Shown: positions 24,737 to 36,000 of the stretch, in pieces
Layout: every line of letters starts with the position of its first letter
How positions within the stretch are numbered: position 1 is the stretch's first letter
Assembly (NCBI GenBank): GCA_013399305.1
Contig: VXAI01000065.1
Span: forward strand, 3,126,320-3,190,319
Length of the DNA: 64,000 nucleotides
Reading direction: 5' to 3'
Source of the DNA: Rostratula benghalensis
Taxonomy: Eukaryota; Chordata; Aves; Charadriiformes; Rostratulidae
Made by a program: the position numbers and the translations under genes
Notes under the pieces: model-generated
What the model was told of the DNA's origin: nothing
The model's database searches: none
Seen by the model: the letters and a program-made list of their open reading frames with translations, nothing else

Positions 24737-27700
24737 TATATGTTGGTATGTTGGGGAACATACATCCTGTGCAGTCCGCCCACTTCCCTTTCATATTTTT
24801 GTAGGTAATTTTGTTTTGTTTTGTTTGTGTTACCCCTAGGGAGAATGACCAACATAACCATATTGCAAATAGTTGGGAATATAAGGTTGCTTTTTGGCTT
24901 CATCTGGAGTCATTTATAAAAGTCCTGTAAAATTTTAAGGGTTGCATAACCCATGCAATTTTAATTGTTTACCATGGTATTGCTGTAAAGCTTTTAAAAT
25001 GGGGAGTGAATAGTTTACTTAATGTTAGTCTCACATTTTTTCTGGCATACAGAGATATAAACACTGATTTAAATAGTATGACCTATTTTTCATGACAGAG
25101 AGGTGACTTTCTTAGAATCGTGACTACCTAAACTACAGTCTGATAATCAGCCATTTACTTTTCAGAGAAAAGAGAACATGACATATTTGAGTTTCATTAC
25201 CTCCTTTTCTTACTTTCTTCTTAATGGTCTGCATTAATCTACTGTGAAACTCAAAAAAAGTTGAAGGATGACTTGAAGGTTCAATTTGTGCCAGGAACAA
25301 AAATGAGTTGGATTGATATCTAGGAATGACGCACCTGGTCTTATCATGCAACAAATTAGAATATGATATCCACAACCTTTCATGATGGTAATGTCATCCA
25401 GTTTCCCATCATTACTGCATAAGTAGAATTAGTAGATTCTCCTTACTAACTCTCCTCTTATAACTTCCAAGTTGACAGTAGTTATGTTTTGGGTAAGAAA
25501 GTTTCTCACAAGTGATATAAGAAGCTTTTCTTGGATGCAGTTAAGGTAGAGATTCCACAAGGGAAAATTTTAGTCATGCAGCCTTTGATAGGAAGTCTAA
25601 GGGGATAGGACATGTAAAAATATTCCAGGACATGTTTAATGAAGAGAAAAACATGTTCCAAGTGGAATTTGAAGAGAAAGAGTCGTTGAAACTTGAAGAT
25701 AATAGACCTGACAAAGTGAAAGCTTTTGCAGAATAAGCCCAGGATGCTTTATGCATCCTGCTACTCTGCTAGAGGTGTAGTATGTTGTTGTAGACCATCC
25801 CTTGACCACAGCGAGCTGCATGCCTCTTTGAGCTCCTTGCTATTTCTAAACTACACTGATAAATTCAATTAGGTTTAACAGTTACATAAGTGATTTGAAG
25901 TGTCAGGACCTAGTGAGCTCTGCTTTCAACATGTTTGAATGCCTCCTGGCTAGCAGAGAGGGCTCAGACTTTTCCTTCATTCTGGACAGCAAATCTGTAG
26001 ACTAATCCAGTGGAGTTTGGAGGGAGCTGGTTCCCCTCCTGGAGCTGTTCAAGGTGCTAACCCTTGCCGCCTTTGACCCTTTTGGCCTACCTGTGTTAAT
26101 CCACCAATTTTAAGTACTGGTTATTCCTATCAACAGGAAAGTGATGTAGGAAACAAGACTTCAAAATTAAAAAGAAACACAACCTTTTTCTCAGCCATGC
26201 TAGCTAGAAATGTATGTATATCGAGTTTCCATGCCCAGTGAAGACCTACTATTTTGACTGGATGTAGTCGGTACTACTATAAAAGGTGAATTAATTAGTC
26301 CTGTTAGGTACAAAGATCTGTTTCCTTTTCCAGTTCCTGTCTGGACTGGCAGCTCCATACAGCAAAGTTGCCATCTTCATGCTTTTCCTTGTGGTTAGTA
26401 CTGTGGATTTCTGGTCTTTATGTGTCCCAAAATAGAACTGAAATCCATGGAAACAGAAGCTTTAAAAGCAAGGCTCTGAGAGAGACAGAAAGGAGAAAAC
26501 AGGAAATGAATAACTATAAAAAATGAGGTTAATATTCATCCTGGAGGAGGGTCATCAATACTTTAAAAACATAAGTGTTTATTATTTATTCTGCATGATT
26601 TTGCTTTGATCTTAGCTTCCAAAATAATGGTAGAAGAGGAAATGCAAATCTTTCAGTACATTATGTAGTACTGCTAGTGGTGGCAAATGTGAATGTCCAT
26701 GAAAGGAAATAAAAATGTCAGCTTCCTGTGAGGAAGGGCAGGAGAGCCTGCATTCAGCTGATGTGCTTTCCCTTAAGACTCCACAAAGGAAATGGAAATT
26801 CATGCTGTGAGAGAAGCATGCTGGGAAGAAAAGCTAGTAAAAGGTGGTGAACTGATCACCTTCTGTGTGAATTGTGTGAGAAATGGGAAAAGATGAAAAA
26901 AGTGGAGTAGAGGCACACACTTGCTACAAAGCAAAGACAAGCTTGTTCAAAAACACAGTAAGAGGAAGCATACAGCACTGATACATGGTGATAATCAGTG
27001 GACGGGACATTGATAAAGGCATGAGAAAGACAACATGAAGAAAGTAACAGTGCTTTAAAAATCTTCTCTGCTATACAGAAAAGCAAATGCCCTCAGGAGA
27101 TGTGCTCTTTTATTCCCAGGTGTCTAGCCTAGCTTTCCCTTTGGTTTTTTTTTTTTGGTTCCAGATATAGAAAAGGGGTACTTAATCAGTTCAGCTATTC
27201 ATGAGCAAAGCACAATCCAGGACAAAAATTGCCTAGCATATTATTTAACATCTCATTGCACTATAAATACATCTTTCCAGATAAAGCTTGCATGTTTGTT
27301 GCAGTGTGCTTCTATTGCCTCTATTTTAAATATTTATTACCTTCTTGTCTTCCTTTTGTGTTTCTCAATTAAAGAACAGTACCATAAGGTTAAACAGGTT
27401 TTCTCCTTAAATCACTGGCTACTTTAGATTTTATGTTAGTAATTGGTTATTTCCAGCTGACATATATTTGATGGTAATATTTTCATTTGTACAAATCTGT
27501 GGGACAACTCTTCTCCTGTCCCAAAATGTGCCCAGTTGGAGAGATAAGTTGACTATAACTCTCTAGCTTCCAGATTCTGATGAAGCCTTAGCATAACTTA
27601 AAGAACACGAGGGACCTGATAAATTAAGAAAGCCATTCAGACTCGATAAACACTCAGAAGCACTAGGAACAAACAGAGGTGACCTTAGCGTCCTTGATAA

Positions 27701-28420
27701 TTGATCTCTGTGGCCTGAATGCTGGAAGAATATGAATGTCAGCTCCTGGGTCTGGGAATTTTTCAGATGTCTTAGTGGAGAAGAGCTGAAATCTGTTTGT
27801 AATATCAGATATTCTGTTTGAATATTGGTACTGATATTGAAGCCTTGCTCTCTGTTTTATTTTGAATCACAAGATTTAGACACTGCATAGGTTGTCAGGG
27901 TAGGGGATAATAATTTTTATCTTCTTTTTTCTAACAAAAAACATTGACTTATAAATGCTGGTATATTGGATGTAGGTACTAACTTTATGCAGAATAACCA
28001 TGGGGCTTCAATGAGACCAACATTTTCATTCAATACAGGGAGTCACAGATGGTAACATTTGGATTACAAAATTACTTCTTTGAACTGTTCTAATTGTATG
28101 ACAGGGTAAGTGTATTTATCCTGTGTCATGGTATCTTCAGGCAAAAAGATCATTCCTGCACCATTCAGTTGAACAAGCATATCAAAGACATAATGTGGAA
28201 AAACACTCATCTTAACTCCTGAGAAAGTAGAAGGCAAGAAGGCATGCTAGAGATTTAAGCAGGTAATTGAGATTTTGTCATCAGGGTAACACCAACCTAA
28301 AGTATTTCTGGCAAACATTCCTGTTTCAATCTGATCTATAGACATTATAGCCATTATCTTTGTGCAATCAACATTTTGCTTGATGGTAATTCCATGAGTT
28401 ATTGATTCTACATTCCATGT

Positions 28421-29182
28421 AGAATCATGGAATCATAGAATGGTTAGAGCTGGAAGGGACCTTCAAGAACATCTAGTTCCAACCCCCCTGCCATGGGCAG
28501 GGACACCTCCGACTAGACCAGATTGCTCAATGCCCCATCCAACCTGGACTTAAACACCTCCAGGGTTGGAATGGGGTATCCACAATTTCCCTGGACTTCA
28601 CCAGTGCCTTACCACCCTCACACTAAAACATTTCTTTCTTATATCTAATCTAAATCTCCCCTCTTTCACTTTAAAACCTTTCTCCCTCATCCTATCGCTC
28701 CACTCTCTGATAAAGAGTCCATCCCCATCTTTCTGTAGGTTATCTTTAGGTATTGGAAGGCTGCTACAAGGTCTCTCCGGAGCCTTCTCTTCAACAGGCT
28801 GAACAAAGTCAACTCTCTCAGCCTGTTCTCACAGGAGAGATGCTCCAGCCCTCTGATCATCTTTGTGGCCCTCCAATAGAATTGCTCCAAAGGGTCCATG
28901 TCCTTCCTGTGCTAAAGAGTCCAGAGCTGAATGCAGTACCCCAGGTAGTGTCATACCAGAGTGGAGTACAGGCGCAGAATCACCTCCCTCGACCTGCTGT
29001 CTGCGCTGTTTCTGATGCAGCCCAGAATACTGTTAGCTTTATGCGCTGCCAGTGTGCATTGCTAGCTCATGTTGAGCTTCTCATCCACTGACACTGACAA
29101 GTCCTTCTCCTCAGGGCTGCTCTCAGTCCATTCTCCACTCAACCTGTATGTATGCCTGTGATTTCTGTGACCCAATCCATAC
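28421..29182 (-). mobile_element. CR1 LINE, 5'-truncated, minus strand
   Basis: This is the best preserved CR1 of the window. The + strand starts with AGAATCATGGAATCATAGAA, the antisense of the tandem ATTCTATG-type CR1 terminus. It then has an AGCTGGAAGGGACCTTCAAG block, 'ctagttccaaccccc', 'ccccatccaacctggac', 'tctctcagcctgttctcaca', 'ctccctcgacctgctg' and 'catgttgagcttctcatcca'. It ends at about 29182 near the 'tgtgacccaatccat' block, where a longer copy would continue into more of the reverse-transcriptase frame. A perfect 9-bp inverted repeat (28405-28413 and 28417-28425) happens to straddle the 3' terminus. The open frames here on either strand belong to the repeat. Confidence 0.93.
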
Positions 29183-30665
29183 TAAATTTCCAAGATATTA
29201 CCCGTTTTGTTTAAGAACTACCTCCCTACTTATGGTCTTTATGGAATACTCTCATTAAATTACAGAATTATGGTGAATGTTTAAAGAACAACTTTTTGAT
29301 GTTCAATATACTTTTCCTATCAGCAGGAGTTGTATTCGCAGAGGCTGAAACACAAGTATGTTAATAGTCCTAATTTAATTCTAAAATGTCTGTAAACTGC
29401 CTAGAAAGACTAATTGAAAAATTTTTGCAGCTGGTTTTTTTGGTCAAAAATTTCTATTGAATTGCCTAATTGGGCAATCCCACCCCTGGAATGCTCACAG
29501 CAGCATACGTGATGCAATTAAGTAGAACTAACAGGATCATCTTGTCTATACATGCTGAAAATCATCGGAACATGCAGGTAGCTCTCCATGGATCAACCAG
29601 ATACACAACATAAAACTACCATGTTTAGCATGTGTAGAGCTAGGAAGGTGGAGATTTTTTGATTTAAAAAGTTGTTCTTGAAAGGATGAGCAAAACACAA
29701 GGGTATAAATATCAGGCAGACAGGGGTCTGCATCCCAGTAAGGTGTTCAGAGTTGTTGAGTGATAAGTATTTTCTTTTTTAGTGTTTGTATCCTTGTTTG
29801 AGAAAAAGAGTGAATCATGCCCAAACGTATACTTACTAAGTCCTTTTCATCGTGTCCATTGCTTTCTGTTACTCCACCTTTATAAAATCTTCTCAATCTT
29901 TAGAAGCAGTTTACAGTCCTACATCTGACTTTATATATCATGGTACTCCAAAGTCCTATTAAATATTTAACAAGTTGTACAGAAATTCCATGTAGATGGA
30001 TTATGGTGAAAAATCTTTAAAATACAGTGTGTTTTATTTTGTGATATGTGACCATTCTTTCATTATCTTTTCTAGTAACTAACATCATAAAAATCATCAA
30101 GAAAGTGCAAAAAGTTTGAGCATGTCTTTTCTCACCTATTTCTTAGATTTTGATAATACAAAAGAGTATAGGAATCATCAGAAATAAGCTTTTCTGTTTA
30201 TTCAGCTTTGCAAAATCCTTTACAGAGAACACATATGACTTAAAAATAAACAGCAGAGTTTCTGTTTGAGAAAAAATTCTAACCTGTAAAACAAATGCTT
30301 GCATATTTTAAATACACAGATCCATTTTCTGAACTTTAAATGGTATGATGTGTAACTCCTTACATATTCAAATAAAAAAAAAAACAACACAAAAACATTC
30401 CTTCATTAGTCAAGGAAAATGCTAAAGCAAAGGCAATCAAAGCTAATTGCAGGCCATGACACTAATGCTGGCGAATCCTTCCAGCACTACCACTTGTTTT
30501 GATTCGCTATAGTGCTAACCTGCTATTAGTGTGTCAGCAGTCCTTCCTTCTGGTTTTCAGAAAATGTTAATTATTTCTAGTAGACTAACACTGTACCATT
30601 GCAGTATGTTTGTAAAACTAAAACTTGTGTTGGGTAGGTTTAGGATTTTGTGTTTACACCTGCAG
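29183..30665 (+). other. probable last intron, 3' part
   Basis: There is no gene or clear repeat between the CR1 and the splice acceptor at 30665. The final 50 bases before the acceptor are T-rich with an ACTAAAAC-like branch-point candidate at about 30617-30624. Labelling it intron rests on the reading of 30666-30800 as a terminal exon. Confidence 0.5.
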
Positions 30666-30668
30666 CAG
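30645..30668 (+). promoter_or_regulatory. tandem NAGNAG splice acceptor
   Basis: A T-rich stretch (about 30636-30660) leads into CACCTGCAGCAG. Either AG (30664-30665 or 30667-30668) could serve as the 3' splice site. The upstream choice adds one Gln codon and keeps the frame; the downstream choice starts at the Ser codon. NAGNAG acceptors are a known source of single-residue isoforms. Which one is used cannot be told from the sequence. Confidence 0.6.
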
Positions 30669-30800
30669 AGCTATTCTGACACAGATGAAGAAGAGAGTGA
30701 GAAAACTGAAATTGGCTTTAGACACAGCAAGGCTCCAGACAAGCTGAAACATGGTCCTCTCCTTGATCCCACTTATACATTAGATGACTTGTACTACTAA
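30666..30800 (+). CDS. terminal coding exon of an unidentified gene
   Basis: This exon encodes the last 44 residues of a protein I do not recognise. It follows a plausible 3' splice site in phase 0 and ends at TAA (30798-30800). The peptide is strongly hydrophilic. It opens QSYSDTDEEESEKTE, with an acidic cluster at residues 5-12 and potential phosphoacceptor Ser/Thr around it. A basic, Lys/His-rich middle follows (about residues 19-29), and the end is YTLDDLYY. There is no membrane segment, so it would suit a cytoplasmic tail or a disordered C-terminus, which is inference. A 3' UTR and an AATAAA signal lie at the expected distance, which makes a genuine last exon more likely than a chance frame. 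The open frame extends upstream to an ATG at 30531, but that part is T-rich intron-like sequence, so I do not take it as the start. No earlier exon was identified. The alternative is an isolated alternative last exon or an exon remnant. Confidence 0.62.
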   Translation, partial: QSYSDTDEEESEKTEIGFRHSKAPDKLKHGPLLDPTYTLDDLYY

Positions 30801-31120
30801 TTATCTTGGCTTTCTAGGGTGTTTTCTTCTGGTCCCCAGGGTCCCAGGAAATTTCCCTGCTGGTTCATCCATAAAACTCTCTCTGAATCAGGTTTGTGGC
30901 ATTTATTACATCAGTCTACTAAAGTTATGAATGAAGAAGACCTGTGTGTTGGCAAGCGCGTGTGATTTTAAGTACTAATGCAAAGTTTTCATGCCTACAA
31001 TATTACTATTCTTATTCTTTTATTGTAAAAAAGTTTCCTTTTAAACAGACATGGTTTAGTTCTTACAGTACTTCAGTTGTTGACTTTGCGCCCAATAAAT
31101 GAGGTCTTTTAAAAAAGAGT
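30801..31120 (+). other. 3' untranslated region
   Basis: This is the sequence from the stop codon to about 20 bases past the polyadenylation signal. It contains a pyrimidine-rich segment just after the stop and AT-rich sequence further on. The cleavage site is estimated, not observed. Nothing in it resembles a repeat. Confidence 0.55.
31094..31099 (+). promoter_or_regulatory. AATAAA polyadenylation signal
   Basis: A canonical hexamer is followed about 20 bases later by the GT-rich patch 'gagtttgtgtctctttc' (about 31119-31135). That is the usual arrangement of cleavage signal and downstream element. It lies about 295 bases after the stop codon of the terminal exon. Confidence 0.65.
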
Positions 31121-31135
31121 TTGTGTCTCTTTCAA

Positions 31136-31909
31136 GGGCAGTTTTCTGTGTGAATTCAGGTGAAATAATTCATACGGAGAAACACCTGCTGATCCTCTCA
31201 ATTCTTGGTTAGATTTGATGCTTCTCTGTGAAAAACAGCCCTGTCTGATTCAAGTATGAAAATACCAGTAAGTAACAGAAAGACACTGAGTTTTGGCCTC
31301 ATGGTTCAAATTCTTCTGACATAAGCTGAGGATGACTGACCAACTTCCTAAAACTAAAATAGCCAAATGATTGAAATTAAGTCAGTGACACAATTTGTCC
31401 ACTAAGTCAATGATTATTGACTTATTCAGTTCTTAGTCAGTTCTTATAGTTTATCTTGACAAGGCAAAATGTATGAGGACATTAATGGCGAACTGGATTA
31501 GAACAGTGCTGGGTACATTGAGCAACACTGGTCTGTCTCCAGTAGAGGCAAAAGCAGATGTTCCTTCAGGAGAGTGCACAAACCTAACAGTTTCTGCAGT
31601 CTAATACTCTTTTACTTCTCCAGCCTGTGGAAGAGGAAAGCAAAAGTGGCAGAAAACATCCCTCCTTCTTCTCTTCAGTAGTTGCTTCTCTTCCTGCCCA
31701 AATATCCATCTGACTCACTGACACTGCTTGCCTCTACAGCCTGATGGAACCAAATTCAAGAAGTTTGCGAGCCAGCACATAACACACTATGTCACTTTAT
31801 GTTCTTCAGCCTGATCTCCTGCTACTTTCACCAGGTGACCCTTAGTTCAAACCATGGCATCTGGTGAGGTGCAGTTTTGCATTCAGCTTACCTGCTGCCC
31901 TCAGGAACT
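31136..31909. other. non-coding DNA downstream of the gene end
   Basis: I see no gene or recognisable repeat between the inferred transcript end and the old CR1. Confidence 0.5.
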
Positions 31910-33075
31910 TACAGATCTCAGTCATAGTCCTCTTTAGTCTTTTCCTCTTCAAGCGGAAGAACTACTCGGTCTTTTAAATCTGTGTTTGTGGGGCAGCCGG
32001 TCCAACTCCTGGATCATTTTAGCTGCTTTTCTTTTTATGTTCTATAATTCTCTTACCTAAATTCTCTTACCTTCCTTTTGAGGTGTGAGGACTGGAGTGA
32101 CGTGATGCACTCCACATATGGGTGCATCATTGTTACAGGAACAAACAAATGACCTTGTTCTCAATAACCTTCCTGATGAACCCGAGCTTTTTATTGGGTT
32201 CTCAGATGCCCTTACACCCTGAGCTGATGATTTTGGAGAAGGGCCAAGGTTGACCCAGAGATCGTGTTCCTGAGACAAAACTGCTAGTTCTACGTTGCTT
32301 CTCCTCAATCTGACCTTTCACTGATGCTCACCTACCAGACCCTTCTTACTGTTCCTTGCCATAAGCATGGGAAGCATTTACTACCCCTAAAGAACTCGGT
32401 ACCACCTGAATGCTTGGAAGTTTCACAGTTGCTGCTCCTTTCACTCTATCACTGAAAGAGAGGTGATATAAAGCTCTTTCCAGAACCTAGCTATGAGGGA
32501 GGAATCCCTTTCTCTCCATTTTCCCACCCTGAAAGAATCTTCTAAGCGTATCTTTTGCTTTGTCTTCATTAACTGTCTCCCTGTTGTTAAAAGACCTTTT
32601 CTCCAATCGCACAGCAATGGAATTGCCTTATAACCTTTTATGTGAAGTCTTGTCAAATGCCATATCAAAATCCAGGTGAGATTTATCCACATGGGTATTG
32701 TAACCCTTCTGCAATTCCAATGCATTAATGAAGCAGGATTTCCTGTTAGAGAAGCTACACTAATGCTTCTTCAGCAAAACTGTTCATCTCTGTGTCTGTT
32801 AGGTAATGTTTTCTTTCTGCCCTTTTTATTTTTCCTTTTTTTTTTTTTTAAGTCTTTTTAAAGACAGATTGCCATCTTCCCATGGGTGGGTGCAGTCAGA
32901 CTCACTGGTCTGTAGTTTGCAACATTCACTCTGGAGTCTTTTTTGTAGGTGGGAGTTATAATGGAAACCTGCCAGTCGACCGGCACACTGGCTCTTTATA
33001 ATGGTAAATTACATACCATGGCCAACAGTTCTGTAATTTCAGGAACTCTGCAAATTCATCTCAAAGAAGCAGGAA
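31910..33075 (-). mobile_element. ancient, diverged CR1-type LINE
   Basis: The segment is antisense to the second open frame of an old CR1/L3-like LINE. Landmarks in order: 'gtggggcagccggtccaact' with 'gatcattttagctgcttttc' (about 31992-32034), 'gaggtgtgaggactggagtg' (32080), and 'cttgtcaaatgccatatcaa' with 'aatccaggtgagattta' (about 32648-32685). It continues with 'cagactcactggtctgtagt' (about 32897) and 'taaattacataccatggcca' (about 33004). They are collinear with the reverse-transcriptase part of the family. Many substitutions and indels, plus an inserted T run near 32837, show that it is far older than the other CR1 copies here. No 3' terminus was recognised. There is no intact frame. Edges are approximate. 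Confidence 0.78.
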
Positions 33076-36000
33076 AGCTGTCTTTTCCTTCTCAGTTTTA
33101 ATATAAACCCACTTAATCCTTTTGGTAGTATGGTGATTTGCTACAAAGAATGGAAGGAGTTGTTGTATTTCACACTTTGCCAGATTGTCTTGTTTAGTCA
33201 TGCATTTGATCTGTTTGACTGAAACCAAAATTCCCCAAAACTCAAAAAATCCCCTTCAAATTATATTTTTTCATTTTGATATCAGTGTATGGACTTACTT
33301 AGTTTACAAAGAACTACTTAAGAAGGCATGTAAGTAAAAACATTTACATAAAAGAATTGAAAATAAAAGCTTTGCACTATTATTTTTAGTGACTTTTTCA
33401 TGTAACACTCAATAGACATAATTCATAGTGTATTTGGAGATTTTGGATACTTTACAGGCATCAAATTGACATGTGAAATTCACAAGTGAGATAAGTATTT
33501 CTTTTTTTGGATGAAGTGCATAGGAAATCTCTGGCAGAAATTGTGTATCTTGACACTCAGCTGTATGCTTTATTGTTAAAAATGTCTTTGGCTAAATAAT
33601 GTTTTTGGAATTTATTGCATTTGTCTAAGAAAAGAAAAATCATTTTCAGATTAAAACCCTCTGAGTTTCATGGAGGTTAAGTCCTCCTTGGAAGAACACG
33701 TCTATGATACTGCAGGTGCTTTCCTTCCACACACCACAAGAGGGTGTGTGACCAAGTAGACGACTTTTATTTTCTATACAGCCCTCCTGAGATGTTTTGC
33801 AGGGGACTCTGTAAATCTTCATGGAATAGCATGAATATCTGGAAATGTTGGAAGTGAGAAGTTGAGAGAGGGTAAGATGTTAATGACTGCGAGAAAACCT
33901 TCTCCCCATGGAGAGACTTAAGTGTTTGTATTGGGACTTCCAATACCATTCTTCCTCTTTTTCATGGATTAGGCTACACCACATATTCCCTTCCTTACAC
34001 TCATGCAAATACACATGATGTCTGCATCAAGTAATTGGCTATGATGTATGCATTAAACATGCTCTTCAGCTTTAAAATCACAGACCTTTTTGTGCACTGT
34101 AGGAGACTCGGCAAGACCAAAGATGGATGATAACTAGGTCTGACAGGTAACTAAAGCTCTTAGTTAAAATGACCACACAACATTTAAAAGATTATGAAGA
34201 GATTGAAGAAACCCTATGAAGAGGTTGAAGGAGCTCTGTTCCCAGTATGCAAGTTAACATCTATTCCCAGTATTAACATGAGAAAAATATCAGGTCTCCT
34301 GAGGGTTTTCTAACATGCTTTTTGATTCTTGGATAAACGAATACAAGTTTTCAACCTTTTACTTTGAAGTAACCTGTGATTTTCTATTTCTGTCTGATCT
34401 TGCAGCTGTTCAGGTACTTGCACACAGCAAATTTGTGCTCTAGGGTGATCCTTGTGGTTATTAGCTCATCTGCTACAGCTTCCTCACTGGTGCTAGTGCT
34501 GCCTCCCACCAGGATAGTCTAGTCAGGATACTTTTGGGCCACCAACAGAATAGAGGGTTGCCAAAATAAATGTTTTCTAGCAAGATTTCACACTCATGCC
34601 TAATGAAATAGACATTTTTCTAGCTGTTGCTTTAGAGCTTAGATTTTCTTCAAGGTTTGTAATGAAAATATTTCATGACCTGTTGACATATTCATATGGT
34701 GATTTTCAAAAGAGAGATTTCGTTTACAAAATGGTCTTGGCAACAACCTGGAATATCTAGGAAGTTGAGCAAGACTGTTGACAGGCAAAATTAAGGTTGA
34801 ATCACAACTGACATTAGCTTTGCAGCCAAGCCATTTTAAAAGCTGACCAATAGGGTTTGCTCTGTTTTTTTTCAGAGTGCAAAAGTGAGATGGGTAATCA
34901 GTGCATGCTCACAGCGGTCATTGTGGCTGGGGAGATAGTTACATGAATAGCAGGTTTTGACAGAATTTGTTAGCTCTTAACTCCTCTGGCAGTGCAAACT
35001 ACAAGAATGGTACAGAGAAAATATTTGGTTTTTAAGAAATAATTCATGGTGTGAATAACTTTTTTCATTGCCAGTGAAACAATAAATAAAATCAAATCTT
35101 TAGGTTCCTCTCTTCTGTATACTTTTCCTTTTTATACTACATTTATTTTATCATGATGGAGCAATTCCAGGTTTTGTCTTCTTGTCATAACTCCCTAGTG
35201 CATCAGGAGCTGCTGATTAATTTGGGCTGATTTTAAAGCCTGCAAATACCTCAATAATTTTTCATATTTATTCAAGAAATTAGCATAGTGGTGTACGTAG
35301 AATTGAACTGTAAATTCACACCTAGTAGAGGGTCATGCTTTTGTGTCATACAGAGTACGTTATAAATTCTGAGGATTCAATTATAGTTGCAGTCATTCAA
35401 CATCCTATAAACAGAGTCCTATCCGTAAGCGTCACATCTTTCACTGCAAGAGGGTGAACAGTGTTTTTTATAACAGTGGAAATAATAGTTCAGCCTTTTA
35501 GCAGCATCACAATCAGAGAAACGCATATGCTATGCAAATGGTTGCAATGTGAAATTTAGGAATTTACTGATAAATACGATGCTAATCACTGCAGTGATCA
35601 CAATTTTATATGGGAGTATTTCACAGAATGGTGATAACCTTAAGTGTACGCTGTGATGTAAAGTTGAAAACACAGATGGCATTTACATGACAGTTCAAGA
35701 CAAAAGTATTTATCCAGTACAGTATAATTTTGATTGTTCTAAATGTAATATAGCTTCTAAACTGATTTTACTCAGTCTGTGTAAAACAGAGAGTCATATC
35801 TTTGACAAAAAGGGAATTTACAAATTGTATCTAATGTAACTGAGCAACTGCTAGGCCTAAAATCTGAATACTTCCTTCAGATAATACGATGACACATTGA
35901 TAGTACTATCAGGGTAGCTGAGAATGGCCATTAAGTAGAATTGATAGAAATGGTACAATTTATAGAGATGGATTGGAATTTCACGTACTGGTCTGTCATG

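Larger units (their letters stand above)
22279..28420. other. unique AT-rich non-coding DNA with one gap
   Basis: I recognise no gene or interspersed repeat here. It contains an assembly gap at 22830-22952, a 16-base A run at 24721-24736 and an X-box-like palindrome at 24160-24172. It also has a coding-like but unassigned open frame at 25545-25736. If the terminal exon at 30.7 kb has been read correctly, this is likely intron. Confidence 0.5.

Noticed and set aside
28566..29091. Several open frames on both strands
   Set aside because: They lie inside the CR1 at 28421-29182 and are repeat-derived; the same applies to frames at 7064-7762, 20889-22153 and 57508-57748.
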